Assembly (NCBI RefSeq): GCF_000189635.1
Contig: NW_002476162.1
Coordinates: 248,001 to 312,000 of the forward strand
Direction of reading: 5' to 3'
DNA length: 64,000 nt
Source: Tetrahymena thermophila SB210
Taxonomy: Eukaryota; Ciliophora; Oligohymenophorea; Hymenostomatida; Tetrahymenidae
Shown here: in pieces, positions 47,640-60,300 of the stretch
How positions within the stretch are numbered: position 1 is the first letter of the stretch
How the letters are laid out: each line of letters starts with the position of its first letter
Position numbers and translations under genes: made by a program
Notes under the pieces: generated by a model
Database searches by the model: none
Seen by the model: only the letters and a program-made list of their open reading frames with translations
Told to the model about the DNA's origin: nothing

Positions 47640-48797
47640 ATGGAAAATATCGAATATATTAGTGAGCTTATAAGACTCGAATATCTTCAATCTTTGTAAT
47701 AAAATCGTGGAAAATCCTTTGAAACTTTACAGAGAGAAGAAGATATAATGATCACTTTCTCAGATCTAAATGTTTGGTTTTTAAATAATGACTCTGATAA
47801 AATTGATGAAATTAAATAAATATTTGACTCCTTAGAGCAAAACAAGCTTGGAAAGGCAAGCTTGAGGGATTTCATGAGATTATATTCTTAAAAACTGATG
47901 GATTCTGTTCAATCTATTCAGTCTTAGTAATTGAAAATTTCATCTCTTTAAAATGTAATTAGTAATGCTTAGTGCATTTAGCATTATTTAGCTGCTTGCG
48001 AATTTCAAACAAGTGAAGATTTATCAACACGTTCTGATTCAGCCTCTGATTTAAAAAGAACAAAAGAAAATAATTACTCTGATGATAAAAATTTACAATA
48101 AAATCAGGTCAAATATTCAAAAGAAATTCTTAGAAAAATGAGACTCTAAATAAAATTAAAAGAAATATTAAACATTGACTTAAAGCCTTCATTTTCTAAC
48201 CCTAACTTGGAAGGTTATATGATCGAAATAGGGGAAGAAAAAAAGTCTCTAAAAAGTGGGTTAAACTGTCTTGAGGGTGCAACAATTAATTTCAGAGACG
48301 AAGTTATTAACCTAACAATAAGACCTAAGTGCAAAGCTATTTTCATAAAATTATACGAAGTTCTGGCTTCATGCAACAATTTGGTCGCCTAAATCATCAT
48401 AGACCCTTTTTCTTTATTATTCCACTAATCTTTTAATAATCAATCATCTTAATACAACAATTTTATTTCTACACCTAATTCAATTTTTCATCTTATCCCA
48501 CTCTAATCAATCAATAATAATAATCAAATTTATTGTAACCTATAAATACAAGCTTCTGTTTTCCCTCTTAAAAGAGGTTCAACTACAAATGGTGACTAAG
48601 TCGATCTAATTTCTGTTCTATTCGATGAATAAGAATGGATAAACAGCATTCTTCAAGCTCGCTCTGATTATATGAGCGAAAAACTTAATTAGGCTTTATC
48701 GAAATGCTCAAAAACGATAACAAATTTACACAGATATCTAAAACCATTCAAATCTATAAAACTTGGAGATAATTATTAAAAATTTTGTTAAATATGA
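47640..48797 (+). CDS. hypothetical protein with one EF-hand-like stretch
   Basis: Single exon of 385 residues, ATG 47640 to TGA 48797, with many TAA/TAG Gln codons. Near residues 65-85 the sequence I-F-D-S-L-E-Q-N-K-L-G-K-A-S-L-R-D-F has the outline of an EF-hand loop and exit helix, but most calcium-binding positions are not acidic, so calcium binding is doubtful. A Ser/Asp-rich linker follows (about 135-160), then a part with beta-like hydrophobic patterning (I-F-I-K-L-Y-E-V-L, L-V-A-Q-I-I-I-D-P-F). No membrane span. Family not recognised. Confidence 0.75.
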
Positions 48798-49041
48798 ACC
48801 TGACTCTCATACGAAATAGTTAATACATACCTAAACAGTATAGTAAATAATAATGATAAAAAAATAAAAAATTCTATTTAAAAGCTATAAAAATTCAAAT
48901 TATCTTTTCATTGAAATAAGCTGATTAATAAATATAATCAAAAAATTGATAATAATTGATTCTTAAACAAAAAATATTAGCAAACTAACTAGTTGGGGAA
49001 ATTACTCTTTTTGATTAAATCAAAGACCTGATAATAATTAA

Positions 49042-49554
49042 ATGAGGCAAAAATTCGCTTCGAATGTTTTTTTTTAATAAATTTGAGTTGAGTCTGCAAA
49101 AAATTAACCTGTTCAAAAATATTAAATTTAAACCAGTTTCAAAGCTTAGATTGGTCGATGTAATCCTTATTTTGCAAAAAAAAAAAAGTAATTACTTCTT
49201 GAAGAATAGTTAAAATTACTTTCTATCAATTTTGAGAATAATTTCTTTTCATAAATAGCTATTAACAAAGTAAAGAATAATCTATTTAAATACTCTCAAT
49301 TGGTCACTTCAGATAAAAAATTTGCAAAATAATTAATTATAGACCCATTTAAGTTATATTTGGTTCTAGAGGTTTAAAAATTAAAAGTAGTCGCTTTTTC
49401 ACACTTAAAAAGTGTTTTGATTTAATTATCTCATTTACTACTCAATGTTTCACTCTTGTAATAAAATGTAAATACATCTCAAAAATGCTTCAATCTCTTC
49501 TAATTTCAGAATAAAAATATTGACTAAAATAAATAATAAAAAAATTACTATTGA
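49042..49554 (+). CDS. candidate small protein gene, start uncertain
   Basis: From about 49088 to TGA at 49554 a plus-strand frame reads like real ciliate coding sequence: C-N-P-Y-F-A-K-K-K-K, Q-L-L-L-E-E-Q-L-K-L-L, L-I-I-D-P-F-K-L-Y-L-V-L-E. A run of 12 A is crossed in frame. The frame has an upstream TGA and no ATG, so a first exon is needed; M-R-Q-K-F-A-S-N from 49042, joined over a very short GT...AG gap, would fit but the implied 27-base intron is suspicious. Possibly it is a decaying gene or a 3' part of the preceding one. Confidence 0.4.
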
Positions 49555-50651
49555 CTTATAAATATACTCTCCTCTCACCTTTTATCAAATCAGAACAAAT
49601 TACATTAAAAAATATTAATATATTAATTTTCAATTTACATCATCTTATTTACTACAAATTTTATATTTTAATGTCTCTATTTATTAAAAAATGTTAAAAA
49701 ATTCATTAGTAAGATATCTCCATCTTTCATTATTAAATTATTTATAAAAAGGCACTAACTTTTCTTCTTTTTATCTTAGTTTTAGTTCTAAAATATTTCA
49801 GAATTTTATGCATAAAATTTGATTCTTTAATTTAATAAGATGAAAACCATTAATAAACAACCTCAGTATACATATATCAATTTATAAAAGAATACTATTA
49901 AATTTTTTGCACTAAAATACTGTAAATCAGTTAAGATTTAAATATTTCTTTTATATTTAATTAAATTATAAAAATTTTACAATTATGCTTCAGATTTGCA
50001 GTAACATAGAAAGAAATTATAGAATACTTAGCCTATTAATATGTAAGAAATTACCAGAGAATCTAATCTCTTCATAAAATAATCAAAAAATGTAAATAAA
50101 TTATTACAGACAGATTTAAATTGATATTTATTTTGTCACAGAATACCTACATAAATCATGTATATATTGATAAGATTTTATGCACAAAAGTTAATATTTA
50201 CTTTTTAGCATAATCTCCACAAATATTAAATTAAAATAAAATAGAATTATTAAATTATTTGTATTTTTATTTTAAGATAAATTAAAAGACATGTTTTGAC
50301 ATCTAAAGTTTATCATTTATAAATTAACAGTAAATTTATAAATAAAGTTAACAAATAACAAAAATATATTAAGAATGTGGAGGAAGTGATTTATCTATTG
50401 ATTTTAAAGAAATTTAATCAAATTTTCACACGAAAGCCTTTATGGTTAAGCTAAAAATTTTTGTAAGAGGAAAGTAGATAGATTTATTAGGTTGATTTTT
50501 GTTTATAGTAGAAAGTAAATTTCTTTCAAGAAAAACCTTGATTATTGGCATTATTTTTTTTGTTATCTCTATATTAGTTTATAAATTTCTTTATTAGATG
50601 AGAAAAAAATAAACAACAAATTAGTTACTATAGATATATTGATTATTTTTA
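49555..50651. other. intergenic, AT-rich
   Basis: No coding frame or repeat of note. Confidence 0.45.
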
Positions 50652-51222
50652 ATGGACAACTAGAAAAATTAAATTATTTCTATGTAATCTTTTGATGAAT
50701 AAAAGCTCAATTGTTTTTCACCTGAATTTTTCTTTTTTCTAAGTAATTTAAATCTATCTCACTCTCTGTCTCAATATATTCTTTTTTAAATAAAAATTTA
50801 CATCATAGTAACTCCTTATTACAGACCTGAAATTTGTTGGAGAATCTATTTTGTAAATTTAGGCTGTATATTGTTTATAAAAAATTAAAATTTATACTAA
50901 AATTTCAACATCAATTATCTATTCTAATTGCTCAACAGGGAATAACGCTTATAGTAGATAAATTGGCTAAAGTAATATATTTTTTAACATTATTTAGTAT
51001 AAATTATGGAAAGAGTTTACGTTATTTTATTGGCTTTCTTAATTAATTAATTATAATAATTTTTTACAAAAAATCAAAGTTCTATTTTTTCTATCTAAAA
51101 ATTCACGCACGTATTAACATTTCTTAAAAATTAAAAAGTTTTATTTTTCGAAAATAGAAAAATTTAGTTTTCGATTTATATATATAAAAGAATTTTTTAG
51201 GTTTTAAGTATAAATAATTTGA
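50652..51222 (+). CDS. weak candidate gene, two exons
   Basis: ATG 50652 opens M-D-N-Q-K-N-Q-I-I-S-M-Q-S-F-D-E-Q-K-L, typical of ciliate N-termini. A donor GTAATTTA near 50742 and acceptor TTACAG at about 50823 join it in phase to a frame with L-K-F-V-G-E-S-I and Y-S-N-C-S-T-G-N-N-A-Y-S, ending at TGA 51222. The second half becomes hydrophobic and AT-driven, and another frame across the same stretch is also open, so the model may be wrong. Not recognised. Confidence 0.3.
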
Positions 51223-51914
51223 AAAGTATATCTTAACATAAAAAAATGTAAATAATTCTTCAAAGATTAGATATATTTATTATTTTAATAACTTTAAGGA
51301 GAAATCTAAATTAAAGTTTTATAATCAAAATATTATGTACGAATAATCAGCGCAAAAATTTTTTTGTAAAAATGAATGTAATATTTAGATTTTATTAAAA
51401 AAAATATTTACCTTACTGTTTATTCAGAATTTATAAGATTTTTTCAATAATAAATAAAGGATGTATGTGTTAAAGAAAAGAAATCAAAATATTGCTTTTT
51501 ATAAAATTAATTTCCCCCGATTTAAAAATTATTTTTTTAAAATGATCAAAACTAAAACTGATTCAAATCATAATTATATATTTTGGTACTGCTTTTTTTA
51601 AAAATAATTTTTTGGTAAATTTATAATAATGTTTAAAAAATGATTAATTGATAAATAATAATTTAAAACAAATAATTGAAATTAGCTATAAAAATAAAAT
51701 AATAATCAATAAGCAAATAAAGTTTTAGAAAAAATAAATTATTAATGAAATATTTTATAAGCAAATTTAATTTATCTTTGTTAGTAAAAGTTTATTTAAC
51801 TTTGAAATTTTTTTAATTGAACTATTTAAATTTATTTTTATTTACAAAATATAAATTGATAGATTTTGTTATTTGACAATATCTAAGATTAAATTATAAA
51901 TTCTGTTTGTTTTT
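51223..51914. other. intergenic, AT-rich
   Basis: Downstream of the FAD oxidase gene (minus strand). Nothing seen. Confidence 0.5.
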
Positions 51915-53672
51915 TCATTTATATGTTATGTATTTTTTAGGGAATATTTCTTTTTAACAAAATATAGGGTTATAGAGAATGTTTGCTCTATCAAAAAATT
52001 TATATAATTCTAATTGTAGACGAGACCCATGGAGACCATAGTTCAAGAAAAGATCTTGCTTTTTGAAAAAGTTTTTTATTTCTAAATTACTGCAATATAT
52101 CAACTACCCATAATCATTCACTACATGATTTATAAGCTTTTTGGCAAAAGATTTACGAGGATCTTCTTAAATGAGGGGTGAGGCAGATATTGGGTGCTGC
52201 TTGACTAGTTTCTACAAACCAAAATCTTATTTTTAAGGATTCCAGTAGTTTTATATGTATTTGAAGAGACCATATTTTTATAATGTTGGGCTAATTAAAG
52301 GATCATCTTTGTCTGGTATATATGCAGGGAGTAATGATTAATTCATTAAAAAGTCTTTGTGACGTAATAAATCTTCAGAGTTTTCATTATAATTTAAACT
52401 CAAATTTATCATTTTACTGTTCAAATCGAAAATCAAATAAAAGTCGGAGTATTAATTGTAGTTGTCATTTAAGTAAGAAAGAAATTTAGACATTTCTTTT
52501 GGAAAGTTTTCATTAGCAACTTTAAAGCTCAATTCAATATTAAATGGTGATTTTTTAGGAAGGGATGAAAATAACTCCTTTGGAAATTCATTTTATACTT
52601 CTATATCGGATATGACCCACTTATCCAAGAAGTTTCCCTTGAGGAGATGCTCCTTCCATTTATTAATTAACTTTTCATTCTCTGTAGGATAAGCTTTGTC
52701 CATGCATATTACAAGGCGTTTTTCTTATGGAGTTACTTCTAATTCAGATAAATAACGATTTTATTTAGCATCATAAAGATTTTTAATTAGATAATTGATT
52801 TGAGTCCAAGAAGTATATTGATTTAAGTGTATTATCAATTTATGAAAATTCTTAGGCAGCCTAAATACTCTCACGTCGACTTCTGTAGCGATTCCTATAT
52901 TTGCATTTGATCCAAAGAATAATTCCTTTAAGTTAATTCCAGGACCTACATTATGAGTTCCTATTTAGGCTTCACCATTAGGTAAAAATACAAGCATATC
53001 TCCTACTATTTACTTGAAAAACTTATGAATTGGATGTAAAAGCTTTCCTTCATCTTAATTTATTAAATCGAATATAGTTTAGTTATTATGCTTTGGGTCT
53101 AGAGGAATGTAAAATCCTTTCTTCATTAATTCTGAATTTAATTCATGTATGCGCCAACCAACACCTATACGGGCTATCTTTTGGTCTTCTAAGAGCTTAA
53201 ATTGTTTCATATTCTTTGGGTTTAGCACTACGAAATGGTTTTTAATTTTAAGATCGTTTTCTGGGTCTATCTGCGTATTAAAATCATTTATACTATCTGT
53301 GCATAAAATACCTAAGTTACTTTTTGCTATTTGTTTCAGGATTTGCTTTACCCTCTCAGGTCTCTTTGGAGAAAGAATAGCTAAAGGCTTTGTTTAGTCG
53401 TCATTATGAATATCAATATATCTTTGAAATCTTGAAGAATCCTAATCTCTTCTTTGAAACTCATCTTCAGTTAAGATAATTTCAAGTTTATCAATACCCT
53501 TAACTTTTAAATAATACTTTTAACGAATATAGTAACTAAACCCTCCTGCTCCTGCGAGTGCTAAGCCAGCTTTTATCCTAAATGACTGCGAGTTTTTAAA
53601 GTTTGTTTTGAACCAATTATAATTTTCTTTGATTCTAAGTACTTTAGAAATGCCTGAAACAAGAGAAATCAT
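51915..53672 (-). CDS. FAD-linked oxidase, GlcD / D-lactate dehydrogenase-like (PCMH type)
   Basis: Single exon of 585 residues (ATG 53672, TGA 51915). The N-terminus is basic with a short hydrophobic segment (A-G-L-A-L-A-G-A-G-G-F, about residues 35-46) that could be a membrane anchor or organelle signal. The body matches the FAD-binding half of GlcD-type oxidases: L-A-I-L-S-P-K-R-P-E near 85, a V-L-N-P-K-N-M block, R-I-G-V-G-W-R-I-H-E-L-N (family G-A-G-x...E-L), I-P-L-D-P, then I-V-G-D-M-L-V-F-L-P-N-G-E, G-P-G-I-N-L-K-E-L-F-F-G-S and I-G-I-A-T-E-V-D-V-R-V. The usual glycine-rich stretch between P-x-D-P and the V-G-D-M block is not visible. Such enzymes oxidise 2-hydroxy acids with FAD; substrate not predictable here. 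An upstream TTG would extend the frame but the ATG is preferred. Confidence 0.8.
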
Positions 53673-54359
53673 GAGAAATGTATAGGAAGATAAAACACTT
53701 AAATAAATAAGCAATAAATAAGAAAACGGCTTTTACTTAGATTTAATATCCTATATAATTTATGAATAAGTAAATACTACTCTCTAAATTCTGCTTCCAA
53801 TAAACTTTGCTAGCTAAATATTTATTGTTTTGTATTTATTTTTATCTATTTGTAAAAATTTCAAATAATACAATCTAAATAGTTAAATATATATACTTGA
53901 TTGACAATTTTAAGATTCTAAAACATTCTCTTTTTATGTATTTGAAATCATATCCTATAATTTAATGTATATTCTCTAGCAATTAAATGGTTATTTTCTG
54001 AGGTGACAATTAAAGAATACAAATCTATAAAGATGTAATAGACTTATTTTTTATAAACATATCAGATCAGTGATTATTTAAAAATTTACTTAAAATATCA
54101 ATCAATATGTTGAATCTCTTTAAATAAAAATTAATTCTTGAAAGTTCTATAAGAAATTTCTCCCTAAGAATGAATGTAATCTGTTTGGAAAAATAAATAA
54201 ATATTAAAAGTGACATCCCAAACAAAATTTTGTAATAACAAATTTAAGCATCCAATTAAATTTAATAATTTCACGAGAGTAAATTCGTCAAGTAATAAAA
54301 ACAAACAAATAAATAGAAATAAATTAACATGGCCAAATAATTTTTGTATTTTTTGATTT
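53673..54359. other. intergenic, AT-rich
   Basis: Between two minus-strand genes. Should contain the promoter of the oxidase gene; no motif recognised. Confidence 0.5.
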
Positions 54360-56789
54360 TCAATTTTTTTTTTTCAAATATTAATTTTTTTTATTTTACA
54401 ATTATTTTTTTGAAATTTCTTTCTTAGAATAAATTGTTTTTATTTTATTTGAGTTTTATTTTGAAAGTAATTATTTTTACTATTCTTCAGTCAAGTTTAT
54501 ATCAGAAATCTTTAATTCTTCACTAAAATGCTTTGAAAGCTGCTTAATGCTATTCATAGTCAAATTATTATTATAATAAATAAAACTTTTGCATCTCCCT
54601 TAAGAACTTATATTTTATTAAGATTAAGCTATTTATAATGTTTAAGTTGACTCTAAACTTTTTGAATTTCCCCTCTATCCTATAAAATTATTATTTTGAT
54701 GTATATTTTGAAGTGCTTTTTATGTAGCAGCAACTTCAATTTTATCTTTTGTTTACAAGTGATCCCTCTAAGTAAGATTATTAGAGCTATTGAGGAGATT
54801 GTGGTTGGAGCTTTTGTTGAAATGATTGTTGCTTATTTAAATTTAAATTGATGAGTTTCTCCTTATATTTGAGTTATTCTTGCACTCTCTAGTAGAAAGA
54901 CTCTCTTGTTTCATTCTTTCCCCTGTATCAACAGAACTAAAGGTTAATATTTATTCGAATAATCAAATTTTCGAAATATTTTAATTTAATCTAAAAACTA
55001 ATTTATTATTTTTTACATACTTTTCTAAATTAACTCTAAAATTTGTTTTCAAATCTAAATTTTTTCTAAAATTTTAAGATTTTAAAAAAATTTTACTGAT
55101 AAAGTGGTTTTAAAATTGGAATGGCTTTCTAGAAGTTTTTGATTGGATAGTAATTCGTGTCGTCATAGTTTATAGTGTTGCTTAAATTTACAGGAGATAC
55201 ATTTTTACTAAAAGCATTTCTATTTAATAAACTTCCTTTGGGAAGAAGGAATCCTCTATGATTTCTTGAATTTTTATTCACTACATAATCCTTCACATTA
55301 AATAAAATATAATAAGATAAAATTGGATTTAATAAATATCTTTTTAATTTACTTGCTCTATATTATTTTACAAATTACTATAATGGTTACTTAAATCACT
55401 ATGTCTACCATTTGCTTAACTATAAAAAGATGAATCATTTTTCGTGGTGCTATATTAATTTTCTTGTAAAATTAGTTTATCTTCTTTCCTACTAATTTCT
55501 AGTTCCTCTTCTTACAATAGTTTTCTCTATTATTGCAGCTTATTTTTCTTTTGATTGCGAGTGACTAATAAATTCTATTTATTCAGAGAGAAAGAGTTGT
55601 TGATTGGGTCTAAATTATTTCTTCTTCCTACAGAAAGACTACTTGTTTCTTGATATACCTTGTTATAATTTCTACTACTTTGTATGATTTATTCTGTCTC
55701 TTAATCATAAACTTAATTTTCTATGTTAAATTTTTACAGCACAACTTTATCAAGCCTAATATTTTATTCTTCATTTTATCCAGTTAAATTGATTGTACTT
55801 TAATTTTTATTTTCATTTTATTGCTAGTTATTTAATACTTCAGTCTGGGAGCAAGGCTGAGTAATTTAAGAAATTGATTTTTCTGGTTCATCTTATTTCC
55901 TCTCAGCGGTTAGAGTTGAAGATTGCTGTTTAATTTTTTTAGGCACTTTTAATTGAATAGAACTGTTTTCATTTATTTAAATTGTTGAATTATTTGAAGG
56001 AGATGGACTCAAAGTCATTAGACAAAAAGCTCTATAGCTAGAAGGAGTTTATACCTAAACTCTATTTGAAATAGTTTTCAGTTAGACAAAATATTTACCA
56101 TTTCCTTAAGTATCTGGACTTATTTCTTAATTAAAATTTCCTTCTGTTTCTTTGCCTTTTGTAGAAGATGAAGCCATTATTTATGATTTTTAGTTTCCTA
56201 TTTCAGAAATAGTTTGATAAAGCCATTTCCTGCTTTATGTGTTATCCATTTATTTGTTTTCTTAATTTTAATTATTCTGAGTATTCTTTTTTGCAGAAGA
56301 GAAGTTGTTTGATGAAGATCTTAAATTCTTTACAGTTTTGATAATTAATTAATAAATACATATTTATGCATATAAAAAAATATTTTACTGTGTGAGTAGG
56401 AGAGTTTTACTTTTTAACAATATTAGATGAATTAGATTCAACTCCATCTAAGAATTAATATCTCTTTATGTTCAAAGTTTTAGCCAGAGGTCTCAATATT
56501 ACAGAATATTTTGGATCTAAATATTTATGAGATTCAAATTACTCCATTGTATTAAATAGCTTCTCAAAATATGAAGTAAATTTATTTTCATCAATTCTTT
56601 CTATTTATTAAAAACAGTATTTTAGGGATATATTAAATGAGAATAGTAAACATTAGGATAGGGTAGAATTTGATTACCATTTTTGATAGCTTTTACTATG
56701 TATGTTTGAAGTAAAAAGAATGTTTATTCTAAAAGAATATTGTAATCCTATTCTTATTTCCTTGTAGAAAATCCATTATAAATAGACAT
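54360..56789 (-). CDS. Ser/Asn/Gln-rich protein with a short conserved-looking N-terminus
   Basis: Not recognised. Start M-S-I-Y-N-G-F-S-T-R at 56789. The first exon continues L-L-E-Q-T-F-F-L-L-Q-T-Y-I-V-K-A-I-K-N and joins in phase, across an intron from about 56675 to 56605, to E-R-I-D-E-N-K-F-T-S-Y-F-E-K-L-F and Y-S-V-I-L-R-P-L-A-K-T-L. This N-terminal 110 residues look folded and helical. Everything after a second intron (about 56390-56332) is low-complexity S/N/Q/T-rich down to a Lys/Gln-rich tail and TGA at 54360. No catalytic motif, membrane span or cysteine pattern. The layout, small folded head and long disordered tail, suggests a scaffold or regulatory protein, but that is a guess. 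Further introns near 55290-55350 and 54960-55110 are likely. Confidence 0.7.
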
Positions 56790-57342
56790 TAGTTCAAAAT
56801 TTATTTTTTTCTAATTAAAATAGTTTACAGATTCCTAAATAGTCTTAATATATTTTTATGATTTTATTATTTATTTACAAAGATACTAGACAATATTGTA
56901 GCAAAAATATTGTAAATTTAGTAAGTATTTGATGTTGTTGTTACTTTATGTATTTAAGTAGAGTAAATATTAATTTTAATAAAATATTGTTTGATTTAAT
57001 TATTTTGCTTTTTTTTAACTTTTCAACTGATAAATTCATCATCAAAAATTTGATTAATTTCTTTGGATAATTCATTGTGGTAATAAATGACAAAATGAAA
57101 AAAAGTATATTCATACATTAAATACATTTTTACATATGCTCATACATCTTTATCTTTTATTGTAGATTACTTTTGCATATCCATCCATCCATCCATCCAT
57201 CCAAAATATTTATAGGTTGATTAATAATAAAAAAATATTATTTGTTCTTTTATATTTATTTACATTTATTTTTTTAATATATACTTGCAAAATTTTTGAT
57301 AGAATAATCAGAAAATAAATAGGAAAAAAGTTAGATATTTTA
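56790..57342. other. intergenic with a microsatellite
   Basis: AT-rich spacer between two minus-strand genes; carries an (ATCC)n tract. Confidence 0.5.
57181..57202. repeat. (ATCC)n microsatellite
   Basis: Five and a half perfect CCAT/ATCC units. Confidence 0.9.
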
Positions 57343-60300
57343 TCAAATAGGACTAGGTTATAATCTTGGGGAAACTATTTTTAGTGAGGATTAATCTGTT
57401 GGTTATTTTTTTAAATTATAATTTTTCATTCCAAGGTGATGTTTTTAGACAATTTTATATTAATTTACAAAGTATTTTAGGGGAAGTTTTTATATTTTAG
57501 TAGGAGAAGTATCTTTCATCTTAAAATAAGATTCCATTTTTGTATCTAAATCTTTACTTTTAAATGAGGAAGAGTCGTTTGTTAGGCTTTGAAAATTAAT
57601 AAACTTTTAATCTGAGTTAGTTATTGATCTAGACTTTACTATAAATGAATTTGAATCTAAAATGTTTATCTGGTACTTATTGCAATTAATGTTTTGATTA
57701 GCAGATGCTAAATTTTATAAATTTTCATATGGTTATGTGTTGTAGCTGATGCAAGTTTTTAATGGAATCATTTCAAAAGAATCGTCTATTTAATGAGGTT
57801 AAGTTATATATCTCATAATGCTTTAATGCTATTTTTTGGAAGAAGAGCTTATACATTTATTAGGGATAAATCCATTTCCACTTTATGTATAGAGCTTAGG
57901 GTAAGAAGCTTTGGTAATTAAATTTTTGTTAGAGGTTTCAGTTTCATTTATATTTAAATGAGTTACCTTAGACTTAGAGGATTTTCTTAAATTATCTGAT
58001 TAATTTAAAATTTGGTTTTCTCTAAGTATGAGTGTGCTCTAATTTTAATCTGTGCTCATAGAACTTGATAAATTGTTGATTTATGAGTTTTTTAGTTAAT
58101 ATTCTTATAATGGAATAGAAGATTTTATGAAAAACTATGGTAAATAATTCGTTTGTTGCTCTCTTTTCAAAAAACTGATAACTCTCTTCTTTTTTATAGA
58201 TTCTTAGCCCTAGTTACCTGAGGAATATTCTGAACTCAATTATCTATCCTAATTATTTGAGCTGTTTCTTTATTTGACTTAAATTTCTTAATTTTTACTA
58301 GTTTGTTTGATGTTTCTTATTGGAGATAAGCTAACAGTATTTAAATTTTTTGTACTCTAAGAGCATTTTATTTGCTTTGTTGTTTCTTTGTAGTTTTTAG
58401 GAAGAACATGTGAACTCTTGTTTGCTAATAAATCAATTTTTGAGGTTTGTTACTTTTGACTTTCAGCTGATATGGACTTTTATGTTAAGTATTAAGGCGT
58501 TAAGTAGTTTTCCTCATTTTAAGTAAGTTAAATATCTACCTTACTCCTTACAAAAGTACTTGATTAAGAATTTTCATTATGTAAGCTTGGTCTCTTTATA
58601 GTATTTGAGAGTTAATTTAACTCTAATTAACAGTCTTAGTTTCTTGGAGAACCCTTTATTTTACTTTATGATTATTATTCTAGCTTAGAGATAACTAAAT
58701 GTTCTTTCTTCTTTCTTTCAATTAAATTTAAATGAAGAAACTAATGCCTGCTTTCTCTAAGCTTAGTTAACTCTCTAGCAATGTTACTTACTTTTAAGTT
58801 TCTTTCCTTATCTTCTCTTTTGATTCTCACCTATAGCTAGTTTAAAGTTTATTGCAAATATTTTGTAGCAGCTTTGTGTTGTTCTAACAATTTGGCTTTT
58901 ACCTCATCTTGCTCTTGTTTCCATTTTATTTGTTTTAATTATTAACTTTAGGATACTTCTTAAACTTAACTGGTCAGAATTTAAGGATTTAAAACTTATT
59001 CTATTCTATGATTAATCCATTCATTCAATTAATCATTAAGTTCTGACAAATGGGTAAATATTTATCTATGATTGTTGATAAGCTTAAGAAATTTAAAATA
59101 GGAAAAACGATAGCAAATTCCTTAATCGGACATACATTAGATTGAAAACTCCCTTTTTTTTTTGTTTTTATGAAAACTAATACTTTCTTAATTCTATAAA
59201 TCATCAATTATTTCTTTTTCACCAAAAAATGTTCCCCTCTCATAAATTATCAAAGTAATTTGGTCTTATTTTTAACTCCATTTTTTTTTTTTTTTTTGTA
59301 GCATCTGAGAATAAAGATCCTTTAGCTTTTTATTGTGAAAAGTGTTTTTATCGTCAGCAGATTATTATATAGAAGAAGCCGGTAATTTATCTTGATTTTA
59401 TTGATTTTTTTAAATGAATTATTTTGGAATCATGGCAAGTAGTTTTTTGTTATGGTGAGGATCATTTATTTATCTTTAATCAGATTCAAGTTCTTAGCTA
59501 CTATTTGCCCTCCTTTATTTATTAAGCTTTAATAATAATTTATTAAATTTTTGTTATTAAAAAATAAAAAAATAAATATTAATTTCTTTACTCTAAATTC
59601 TCCCTCAAAAACAAAATAAATATAATTAGAATCATCACCATCCTTGTATACATACTGCATTCTATTAAAGTTTTATTTTTCACATTAGAGTATAACTTCT
59701 ACCAAAGTCATATCTTCAAAATTCTGGAATATTGAAATACTCCTAAAGAATTCGATGAGTTCTCTTTTTTCCTATCTAAATTTCAACACTTTTGTTAAAA
59801 TATTTTTTTTAGTTTCCTAAAAAGTAATTTATTAATTAAGAATACAAAATTTTATATTAAGAATGCAATTCATTTTTCTAAAAATTTATTGTTGAATTAT
59901 TTTTATAGTAGTTTACATTTAATTTATGAGAATGATTATTTATCTAAGAAAGCAAACTCACAAAATTCTTCACAATAAATAGAATATATTTTATTTTAGC
60001 TCTACCGTACACTATCTTATTCATATTCATAAGCTCCTAGAGTGAAACCCTCGCTGACTAATTTACTATTCTCTTCAAAATCACATTTTTGATTAAGAAT
60101 ATATTTTAACGAGCACTCTCTATCATAAAAAACTCTACATTTTCCTTTTATCAAAATCATTACTCCTCTAACATCAGGTTCAATTTCTCCTAATGCTTAA
60201 AATTTATAAAAAAAATAATTTTATTATTTATATGTGGAAATTTCATTTTATTATTTATAATTAATTAATCAATCTATTTACATGAATTAAACATAAGAGT

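Noticed and set aside
47687-47875. Minus-strand frame of 62 codons
   Set aside because: Antisense of the 385-residue gene at 47640-48797.
53149-53397. Plus-strand frame of 82 codons
   Set aside because: Antisense of the FAD-linked oxidase gene, which is open for 585 codons on the other strand.
59025-59207. Minus-strand frame of 60 codons
   Set aside because: Wrong frame of the second cyclic-nucleotide-binding domain; the correct frame contains F-F-G-E-K-E-I-I-D and continues into the coiled coil.
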